Shown: positions 34,095 through 40,456 of the stretch, one piece after another
Layout of the letters: every line of letters begins with the position of its first letter
Numbering within the stretch: the first letter of the stretch is position 1
Origin: CAVQND01 sp964653485
GTDB taxonomy: Bacteria; Verrucomicrobiota; Verrucomicrobiia; Limisphaerales; UBA8199
Assembly (NCBI GenBank): GCA_964653485.1
Contig: CAZZFF010000016.1
Coordinates: 1-64,000, forward strand
Direction of reading: 5' to 3'
Length of the DNA stretch: 64,000 nucleotides
Translations under genes and position numbers: made by a program
Notes under the pieces: generated by a model
What the model saw: only the letters and a program-made list of their open reading frames with translations
Told to the model about the DNA's origin: nothing
The model's database searches: none

Positions 34095-35416
34095 TTGGGG
34101 AGCGAGCGATCCAGCCTGTTCACCGCCGCCTCGAGGCCGCTTTCTGAGATTGTGAGCGGCGGGGTAAAACTGAGCACGTTGGCATGTTCGCCCTCGGGCA
34201 GGAGGATAAAGCCGCTGTGGAGCATCGTTTTGACCACGCCAAGGGTGGCGGTGGTGCCCGGCGAGCCGTCGGTGGCGCGAACCTCCAGGCCGGCCAGCAG
34301 CCCCAGGCCACGCGCGGAAAGCTGGAGGGCGGAACTGCGAGCCGCCATGTTGGAGAGGAGCGAAAGCAGGACCCTGCCGAGGCTGGCGCTGCGCTGCACA
34401 AGCCGCCGGGTCCGGATTTCCTCAAGCTGTGCCAGCGCCATGGCGCAGCCGACCGGATGGCCCAGGAAGGTGCTCGTGTGGATGGCCTCGCCCGTCGAGG
34501 GGGGCCAGGCGGCGTCCATCACCGCCCCCTTCCCGACACATGCCGAAAGCGGAAATCCGCCGGTGAGAGCTTTGCCCAGGCAAATGAGGTCCGGCACGGT
34601 GCCGCTGTGTTCGCATGCGAACCATTTCCCCGTGCGCCCGAAGCCGGTATAAATCTCATCCAGGATCAACAGCGCCGAGTGCTCATCGCAAAGGCGGCGC
34701 AGCAACGGCAGGAACTCCGGCGGGGGAATATTGACGCCCCCTCGCACTTGAATCGGCTCGACCAACACCGCGCCCATCGGCCGCCCGCGAAACAACCGCT
34801 CGATTGCCTCACCCACCGCCGGCAATTCCTCCGGCCCGGCCGGAAAGGGCGCCCAGCGGCCGAACTCCCCGAGTTGCCCGCTGAAATGCGAGCGGAAATG
34901 CTCCCGGTGAGTCGCGTTGAGCGCCCCGTAGCCCAGCCCATGGTAGGCGCCGACGAACGCGATCACTCCCGCTTTCCCCGTCGCTAGTTTCGCCGTCTTG
35001 AGCGCGGCCTCGACGGCCTCGAAGCCGGAGTTGCAGAAGATCGTTTTCCCGCGCATCGAGCCCTCCCGCTCCCCTGTCCCCCCTTGGGCTCGAGGCCGTG
35101 TCCACCGCTCGAACGTCAGACCGCTCAAGGCGCGCGCCAACCGCGCCTTGAGCGCGTGCGGATGCACGTCGCCCATGGCGTGAAGCAACTTTGTCATTTG
35201 GCGCGTCCCGGCCTGAACCACGCGCGGATTGGCATGGCCCGCGGCGGCCACCCCGAAGGCCGCCGTAAGGTCCAAATACCTCCTGCCCTCCGCATCCCAC
35301 ACATGCGCTCCCCGGGCGCGTTCCCAGACGATGGGCCACGAGCCGTCCGCCTCGATAAACGTCACGTTCCGCGATTCGTAACGGCGCAGCCATTCCAGCG
35401 TTTGAGGCGCGCGCAT
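34091..35416 (-). CDS. Class III pyridoxal-phosphate aminotransferase
   Basis: 441 residues of the ornithine/acetylornithine/4-aminobutyrate aminotransferase fold. Motifs: FCNSGFEAVEAALKTAK (substrate/PLP phosphate), GAYHGLGYGAL, LILDEIYTGFGRTGKWF (Asp binding the pyridine nitrogen) and CLGKALTGGFPLSA, whose Lys (about residue 281) should form the Schiff base. Substrate cannot be assigned; with queE, rsmA and a Nudix gene as operon mates it does not sit in an arginine or GABA cluster. A Gly/Arg-rich insertion (RPRAQGGTGEREGS, about residues 108-121) is unusual. The gene starts 1 bp after the queE stop and overlaps rsmA by 4 bp. Confidence 0.88.
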   Translation of the reverse strand: MRAPQTLEWLRRYESRNVTFIEADGSWPIVWERARGAHVWDAEGRRYLDLTAAFGVAAAGHANPRVVQAGTRQMTKLLHAMGDVHPHALKARLARALSGLTFERWTRPRAQGGTGEREGSMRGKTIFCNSGFEAVEAALKTAKLATGKAGVIAFVGAYHGLGYGALNATHREHFRSHFSGQLGEFGRWAPFPAGPEELPAVGEAIERLFRGRPMGAVLVEPIQVRGGVNIPPPEFLPLLRRLCDEHSALLILDEIYTGFGRTGKWFACEHSGTVPDLICLGKALTGGFPLSACVGKGAVMDAAWPPSTGEAIHTSTFLGHPVGCAMALAQLEEIRTRRLVQRSASLGRVLLSLLSNMAARSSALQLSARGLGLLAGLEVRATDGSPGTTATLGVVKTMLHSGFILLPEGEHANVLSFTPPLTISESGLEAAVNRLDRSLPK

Positions 35417-35417
35417 G

Positions 35418-36233
35418 TCAAACGCCCCTCAGTTGCGACGGCCAAAGCAGCTTGTGCAACTGGACCTGAAGACGCACCGGCAGCGCGTCCGCGATGATTC
35501 GCCCAGCCAATTCCGCCCGCGAGAGCGGTCTCTGGCCCGGCGGCATGGCCTTGAGCGATGAATGCCCCTGCCCGGGGGCCAGAGGCTCCACCCACGAAAA
35601 GAGCAGCGGGCACAGCCCGGCAAGCCGGCGATCGACGATCGCCGCCTTGGCCCATTCGTAGTCCTCGACCGTGCCGATGACGAACTTGATTTCGTCTCTG
35701 CCCTCGATGCAGGCCAGGTTCTCCCACCGATTGCGCCCGGCCTCCCCGCTGCTGGGGCACTTCAAGTCCATGATCCGCCGCACGCGCGGATCAACCGGCG
35801 AGATGTCCAGCGCCCCGCTTGTCTCCAGCAGCACCGTGAAACCCTCGTCGCACAGGCCCCGCATCAGGGCCAGCGAGTTCGTTTGCAGCAGCGGCTCCCC
35901 CCCGGTCAGCTCGACCAGCGGCAGGCGGGGGGAAAAGGCTGAAGGCTGAAGGCTAAAGGCTGAACCCGGAGCTCCCTGACTGTGGACTGTGGACTGTGGA
36001 CCGTGGACTGTGGACTCCGCGCCCCGCATGAACGGCGCCCCCAAACGAAGCACCTCCGCTCGAACCTCGGCCACCGACCGCTTCCCACCCTCTGCGAACG
36101 CATACGCCGTGTCGCAGTACGAGCACCGAAGGTTGCAGCCCGTCAGCCTGACGAACACGCACGGCAGCCCCGCAAACGTGCTCTCCCCCTGCAGGCTTAA
36201 ATAGATTTCGTTGACGACCAGTGTGTCCGACAT
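35418..36233 (-). CDS. queE: 7-carboxy-7-deazaguanine synthase (QueE) with repeat-derived insertion
   Basis: Radical-SAM enzyme of the queuosine/7-deazaguanine pathway; 271 residues from the ATG at 36233. The opening VNEIYLSLQGESTFAGLPCVF is typical, and the cluster motif is GCNLRCSYCDTAY (Cys33, Cys37, Cys40; CX3CX2C). The SAM-binding strand VELTGGEPLLQ and the later LETSGAL and DLKCPSSG complete the core. Between the cluster domain and TGGEP there is an in-frame stretch of about 30 residues (about 70-100) made from two DNA repeats, reading ...ESTVHGPQSTVHS... and ...FSLQPSAFSP.... It falls where QueE normally has a variable loop, so activity may survive. Confidence 0.9.
   Translation of the reverse strand: MSDTLVVNEIYLSLQGESTFAGLPCVFVRLTGCNLRCSYCDTAYAFAEGGKRSVAEVRAEVLRLGAPFMRGAESTVHGPQSTVHSQGAPGSAFSLQPSAFSPRLPLVELTGGEPLLQTNSLALMRGLCDEGFTVLLETSGALDISPVDPRVRRIMDLKCPSSGEAGRNRWENLACIEGRDEIKFVIGTVEDYEWAKAAIVDRRLAGLCPLLFSWVEPLAPGQGHSSLKAMPPGQRPLSRAELAGRIIADALPVRLQVQLHKLLWPSQLRGV
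35935..36026. repeat. Two simple-repeat tracts inside queE
   Basis: GGCTGAA/GGCTAAA heptamers (35937-35964) followed by GACTGTG-type heptamers (35980-36018: gactgtggactgtggac...). Both are tandem arrays with a 7-base period, like the AAATCCG family, and together they add about 30 codons without a stop. Confidence 0.85.
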
Positions 36234-36391
36234 CGCCCGGTAATGTAGCGGGTTACGGGACCGGAGGGAAGAGGGCGCGGATCCGTCGCGAGCTTCTGCA
36301 TCGACCTGATGACGCGGCCGTGAACCTCGGAGGAGAGCCGACCAAGGTCCATCTCTGCCGCGCGTTCGAGCAGGACGCGATACACCCTCAC
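36197..36391 (-). pseudogene. Truncated RelE/ParE-type toxin
   Basis: 64-codon frame starting MRVYRVLLERAAEMDLGRLSSEVHGRVIRSM...LATDPRP, the first 40 residues of a RelE/ParE toxin. It then runs out of homology at about 36272, losing the catalytic C-terminal half (the WRIRVGDYRVIY strand region). The start overlaps the antitoxin stop by 4 bp in the standard TA arrangement. The remaining 3' end overlaps queE's start. Probably inactive. Confidence 0.75.
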
Positions 36392-36588
36392 CCCCGCTTG
36401 CGTTCCGCCAAGTATTCATCGAGCGGACGATAGTGAAGCGGGCCGCGGCGGGCACGCTTCAGCCAGGCCACGTCCTCGACATCCTCAGCGCGCTCCAGGA
36501 GTTCTTGGTAGTCTCTGATAGGGATGATGACCGAAACGGGCTTGCCCTTGCGTGTCACGATCTCTGGTTCGGCCAGGTTTGCTCTCAT
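36388..36588 (-). CDS. Phd/YefM-type antitoxin
   Basis: 66 residues. EIVTRKGKPVSVIIPIRDYQELLERAEDVED is the standard Phd/YefM dimerisation and DNA-binding core, followed by a toxin-binding tail (WLKRARRGPLHYRPLDEYLAERKRG). It overlaps the truncated toxin by 4 bp. The antitoxin itself looks intact although its toxin is not; it may persist as an orphan repressor or shield against related toxins. The N-terminus begins immediately with MRANLAEPEIVTRKG, so a few family residues may be missing. Confidence 0.75.
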   Translation of the reverse strand: MRANLAEPEIVTRKGKPVSVIIPIRDYQELLERAEDVEDVAWLKRARRGPLHYRPLDEYLAERKRG

Positions 36589-36635
36589 GCCGCCACTCTG
36601 CGCCGACCTGTTTGGGAAGTCAACCGCCTGCCCAC

Positions 36636-36746
36636 ATTCGTTGCGAGGTTCTGAACCGACCCGTTGGCGTGGTCGTGAAACTCGGAGAAAAGCCGTCGAG
36701 AGTAGTTCTCCGCCGCGCGTTCGAGCAGGACGCGATACACCCTCAC
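36636..36746 (-). pseudogene. Second fragment of the same RelE/ParE-type toxin
   Basis: Reads VRVYRVLLERAAENYSRRLF and on to HANGSVQNLATN, a diverged copy of the first 37 residues of the toxin at 36391. The 5' ends share about 45 identical bases (36361-36405 and 36717-36761), so one arose by duplication. No antitoxin partner or C-terminal half is present. Confidence 0.7.
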
Positions 36747-36814
36747 CCCCGCTTGCGTTCGTCCTCGACAGAAATGTCGCGGCGGCGCGGCTCCAGTGAT
36801 ATGTTTAGGCCGAT

Positions 36815-37036
36815 ATGAGCACCCGTGACGCTTTGATCCATGGGATTTTAAGGCAGCCGGAACCTGTGCTTGTGGAGCTCCAACACTATCTTGCCTCCCT
36901 TGTGGAGCGCCAGAGAGGCGGCACAAGAGGCATCCCCATTCGCTCCGGCGAGGCTTGGCCTGCCAGGTATTTCCAGAAGACCGCCGGGGCTCTTGCCGGC
37001 GAGCCTTTGGAGCGTCCGCAACAACTTCCATCGTGA
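36815..37036 (+). CDS. Small antitoxin-like protein (DUF2281-type)
   Basis: 73 residues. MSTRDALIHGILRQPEPVLVELQHYLASL resembles antitoxins whose N-terminus reads '...I..QPE.VL.EL.HYL..L', and the tail GEAWPARYFQKTAGALAGEPLERP matches the 'WP.GYFE.TAGA.AGEPLERP' toxin-binding end of such proteins. The usual last few residues are missing, and the expected PIN-type toxin gene downstream is absent; an S9 peptidase relic lies there instead. It overlaps that relic's start by 4 bp. Confidence 0.55.
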   Translation: MSTRDALIHGILRQPEPVLVELQHYLASLVERQRGGTRGIPIRSGEAWPARYFQKTAGALAGEPLERPQQLPS

Positions 37037-37490
37037 AATACAGCAAGGATATATGGTGCGAAAAAACAATACTGGCCGCTTTCGTGTTAGCCCTCGCGGC
37101 TGTCTCGGCCGTAAACAGGCCCGCACGAGCCGAGACCGCTTATCAAAAACCACCCAGGAACGTCCTCGACGTGCTGCACGCCCCCCTGCCGCCCATCGCC
37201 GTCATCGACCCGACACACAACAGGATGCTGTTGGCGACGATGGTGCGCTATCCGCCGATCGCCGATTTGGCTGAACCCATGCTGCGCATGGCGGGTTCCC
37301 GCGTTATGTCCGGGGCAACGGCGGCACGGCTCGCCTGGTGATGCTTCCCTATGAATCCCATGGCTACGTCGCGATGGAGTCCACGGAACATGTGCTCTAC
37401 GAAACGCTCAACTGGTTCGACCGGTATGTTAAGAACGCCCCGCCTCGTTCCACCGGCGGGCAAGCCCCGGCGAATGCCGCCCGGCAATAG
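37033..37490 (+). pseudogene. Gutted S9 prolyl-oligopeptidase-family gene
   Basis: Starts with a signal peptide and AYQKPPRNVLDVLHAPLPP...RMLLATMVRYPPIADLAEPMLRMAG, the N-terminus of large verrucomicrobial S9 peptidases. After a frame change near 37300 it continues VRGNGGTARLVMLPYESHGY and VLYETLNWFDRYVKNAPPR, the extreme C-terminus including the catalytic His of ESHGY. About 600 central residues, including the catalytic Ser and Asp, are gone. A single internal deletion with a frameshift explains this. The stop is at 37488-37490. Confidence 0.8.
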
Positions 37491-37599
37491 CAATGAAGCG
37501 GCTGCGCCCGCAAGCGTTACGCAACAAAGCCCATGGCTGGCTCGGCGCCACCCCTGGACAATCGCACGGCAATGCCCGTCGGCTCCGCGCACACACTCG

Positions 37600-39096
37600 A
37601 TGACGCTCGCCGGGCGTTTAAGAGGCGCCTGTGACGCGAGGCTGCTTCCGCTCCTGTTGGCATTGGCGACCCTCCCCACGGCGCCAGCCCAGTTCACTGA
37701 CGCCTCCGATATCGGCCTGGGCACGAACCCATTCGCGTTCGACGTTACTGGCACATCCGGTCTCGCCGTCGTGGTTGAGGCCAGCGCCAGCCTGGTCAAC
37801 CCAGCCTGGTCTCCGCTCCAGACGAATACCCTCAACGGCGGCTCGCTCCATTTCATCGATCCCCAGTGGACGAATTATCCCGCCCGCTTTTACCGCCTGC
37901 GTTCGCCGTCCCTTCCCTCCGCTGCGCCGTACAGGCCAAACTGCTTCTGCACCTACAACGACTATCGCGGTTCGCCTCCTGAAAACATGGGCAATTATTA
38001 CCAAGCCTATTTGACGAACCTCGCCGCTGTTTGGAAAGCCAACGGGACGTACGCCGCCGGGTACCGGACCTTCTGGCTCGATGATGGGTGGCAAGCGATA
38101 AATCGTGACGCTGAAGGGAATCTGCAAGCCAATCCTGACACGCTTACCAACGGGGGCATCCCCGCCCTTGCAGCCTGCCTGCACAGCCTTGGCTACAAGG
38201 TGATTCTTTTCACAGCCTACGCGCCGCTTAACGCCACCACTTGCGAGGGCTTCCCGGGAACATCCGACGCAACTCTCCAGCAAGACGTGAACACGTTCGC
38301 CAGATGGGATGTGGATGGCATTATGTTTGACGCTTGCGGAGGCGCAACGTTCGATGACCTTACGTACACCTACGCGCGGCACGAGTTCGCTTCGATTAGC
38401 AACGCCCTGGCTAATGTAGCGCCGCCACACAAGTTCTGGGTTGATCTCACCATTCCGGTGTGGCCGCTGCCGCCTGAAACTCCATCCTACTGCAACAGTT
38501 GCGCGGGGTGGGAAGCGCCGTCCGGCAGCTATCCCTCGAGCGTCGAGAGCATTGTTGCCGACTTCCGATACATCGCTCCTTTTGCGAGTGTCCGGGATAG
38601 CGGCAGTTTCTTCGTGTTCGGCCAGTCCATGGGCGAGGAAACCTACTACTTCAGCCCGGCCTGGCTCCAAGCCCAAATGAGCATGTCCGCGCTTGCCGGT
38701 TCGGAGTTAAGACCGGGCGGCGGGATAACCTCGCCATACTTGACCAACGCCGAGGTCATCGCTGCCATCAGCGACCCCTATGGCAAGTGCGGCACTGAGG
38801 TATACTCGAACAACCTCGAGGAAATCTTTGTGCGCCCGCTTGGCTTTGTCGGCTCCGGAACCAACCTGATTGGCATCTACAACGCCGCAAACACAAACCA
38901 GAGCGTCGTCATCCGCCGGAGTTACCTGGGCTCCGATGTCCCCTCATGCCTGTCGTTTCGTGACTTGTGGGCGAAGACCAATGCGGACCTTGTGAACGGC
39001 AACTTGACCGTTTCCGTTCCTCCTGCCAACATCATGCTCTTCAAGTCATGGCCGGCGTACTCCGCCTCCCTGTTTTCACCCTCGCAGCGCCAGTGA
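37600..39096 (+). CDS. Secreted GH27/GH36-like glycoside hydrolase (alpha-galactosidase fold)
   Basis: 498 residues. Signal peptide ending near TLPTAPAQ, then an N-terminal module (about 45-97) with LAVVVEASASLVNPAWSPLQ and WTNYPARFYRLR, then a (beta/alpha)8 barrel of melibiase type: CFCTYNDYRGSPPENMGNYY, WLDDGWQAI (about 155-163) and DVDGIMFDACGG with the likely nucleophile Asp near residue 243. The second catalytic Asp of GH27 (WNDPDML region) is not obvious; FVFGQSMGEE lies there instead, so substrate and activity are uncertain. The ATG at 37600 is taken because the signal peptide follows; the frame is open upstream through the S9 relic. A REP-like element follows. Confidence 0.75.
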   Translation: MTLAGRLRGACDARLLPLLLALATLPTAPAQFTDASDIGLGTNPFAFDVTGTSGLAVVVEASASLVNPAWSPLQTNTLNGGSLHFIDPQWTNYPARFYRLRSPSLPSAAPYRPNCFCTYNDYRGSPPENMGNYYQAYLTNLAAVWKANGTYAAGYRTFWLDDGWQAINRDAEGNLQANPDTLTNGGIPALAACLHSLGYKVILFTAYAPLNATTCEGFPGTSDATLQQDVNTFARWDVDGIMFDACGGATFDDLTYTYARHEFASISNALANVAPPHKFWVDLTIPVWPLPPETPSYCNSCAGWEAPSGSYPSSVESIVADFRYIAPFASVRDSGSFFVFGQSMGEETYYFSPAWLQAQMSMSALAGSELRPGGGITSPYLTNAEVIAAISDPYGKCGTEVYSNNLEEIFVRPLGFVGSGTNLIGIYNAANTNQSVVIRRSYLGSDVPSCLSFRDLWAKTNADLVNGNLTVSVPPANIMLFKSWPAYSASLFSPSQRQ

Positions 39097-39106
39097 CCGC
39101 GGCGTC

Positions 39107-39155
39107 CCAATATCTCCGGAACAAAGCGCCGGTGAATTTCCGAAAGGCATTAGGC
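39107..39155. repeat. REP-like element, copy 3 (short form)
   Basis: Only the terminal part is present: a decayed TCTCCGGAAC box then AAAGCGCCGGTGAATTTCCGAA (ends 39144). Eleven bases later lies the TTA that is the stop codon of the convergent glycosyltransferase gene. It occupies the gap between two genes facing each other. Confidence 0.8.
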
Positions 39156-40367
39156 TTATTCCGCAACCATGGAGCCATCCCGGCGCAGGCGCATCTTCCG
39201 GCTGCGCCACTCGATGCTGTTGCCGGTGAAGGCCAGCAGCCAAATGGCCGCTTGCAACAGGTCCTTGAGCAGCGCCAACCATGCGCCCCCCGCCCAACCC
39301 CATCCGGCAGGCCGATCGGTGTCGATTGCGGGCTGCGAACTCCGCACGGCGGACGGCGGGCCGTGGGGCGAGGGCTGTGGCTCGCGTTCAAGCCTTGCCT
39401 GAAGGTCAATTGCCGCGGCCATGCGCACCAACCAGCACGCCAGACCCAAGAGGAAGGCGGAGCCGGTGGGATTGACCGCGAAATAGAATAGCGGCCAGAT
39501 GGTCGGGTTGCTCAGGATGCTGAAGAAATAATGGGCGGGCAGGCTGACGCGGATCGTCCGAGCCCACCGGAGTTGATGTTTCCACGCCGCGCGCCAGCCT
39601 ATCGGCGTGGACCAGCACTCGACGACCAGGGGTGAGAGTTCGATGCGATAGCCGCGCCGGGCGATCCGGTAGCCCAACTGGTAATCGTCCGCCAGGCAAT
39701 CGGCCAGGGCCTCGAAGCCGCCGATTTCCTGGAGTTGCCGACGGCGCGTGGCCATCACGGCGCCCAGGGCGAAGTCCAGCTTGAGGCTCCGCGCCTGGAG
39801 GGCCTGGCTCCAAAAGTCCGCATTCGTAGCCAGCGCCTCCCACCGCATGGCCAACGTCGAGGAATTGGCCAGGCGATAAAAACAATTGACCAGTCCCACC
39901 GCGCCGTCTTCCAACGGGGCGACGATATTGGCCAGGAAATCAGGCGGCACCTTGACATCGGCATCGCTGATGATCACCACCTCGTGCCGGGCAAGGCGGC
40001 CCAGTTCCGCCAGCTTCGACACTTTCAGATTTGCCCCCCGCAGAGGGCCGCAGACCACCAGTTGCGCGTCGGCGCCCGGAAACTGCTTGAGGAGCCGGCG
40101 CACCAACTCGCAGACCGGGTCCTCCGCGTCGGCCACGCCGAACAGGGTTTGGACCTGCCCCGGGTACTTCTGCGCAAGCCAACTGCGCAGGCAATCTTCC
40201 GTCATCTGGTCGCACCCCTTGAGCGGCTTGAGCAACGTCAACCCCGGGAAGAAGGATGCCCCGCTCACCCGCCGGTGCAGCGGGAAACGCCAGGCTGCCC
40301 CCCATTGCCAGAGCATCAGCCCAAGGCTCAAGACCGCCAGGCAGCCAAGGATTATCTTCAAGAGCAC
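39156..40367 (-). CDS. Membrane glycosyltransferase, ceramide-glucosyltransferase/HpnI-like (GT2/GT21)
   Basis: 403 residues. An N-terminal membrane helix and two or three C-terminal helices flank a GT-A domain. The four motifs of the ceramide glucosyltransferase group are present: D1 GVADAEDPV, D2 IISDADVKVP, D3 DCLADDYQLG and the (Q/R)xxRW motif KHQLRWART. HpnI, its bacterial relative, adds N-acetylglucosamine to bacteriohopanetetrol; a glycolipid or hopanoid acceptor is therefore likely, but no hopanoid genes are here. A Pro/Ser-rich insert between C-terminal helices (about 325-355, with PSAVRSSQPAID) looks like repeat-derived filler. GTG start at 40367. Confidence 0.83.
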   Translation of the reverse strand: MLLKIILGCLAVLSLGLMLWQWGAAWRFPLHRRVSGASFFPGLTLLKPLKGCDQMTEDCLRSWLAQKYPGQVQTLFGVADAEDPVCELVRRLLKQFPGADAQLVVCGPLRGANLKVSKLAELGRLARHEVVIISDADVKVPPDFLANIVAPLEDGAVGLVNCFYRLANSSTLAMRWEALATNADFWSQALQARSLKLDFALGAVMATRRRQLQEIGGFEALADCLADDYQLGYRIARRGYRIELSPLVVECWSTPIGWRAAWKHQLRWARTIRVSLPAHYFFSILSNPTIWPLFYFAVNPTGSAFLLGLACWLVRMAAAIDLQARLEREPQPSPHGPPSAVRSSQPAIDTDRPAGWGWAGGAWLALLKDLLQAAIWLLAFTGNSIEWRSRKMRLRRDGSMVAE

Positions 40368-40368
40368 T

Positions 40369-40393
40369 GCCGGTTCCTAAACGAAGAACCGGC
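40369..40393. promoter_or_regulatory. Inverted repeat at the start of the glycosyltransferase gene
   Basis: GCCGGTTC (40369-40376), nine bases, GAACCGGC (40386-40393). It begins 1 bp upstream of the GTG start of the glycosyltransferase and lies in the 89-bp gap to the divergent GH97 gene. In the mRNA it would fold over the ribosome-binding region; it could also be an operator. Confidence 0.4.
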
Positions 40394-40456
40394 TTCCGGC
40401 AAGACCGAAATAAAAACCTCCTCGACAAATGCCTGCCGGTCTGGCCAAAAGAGGAC

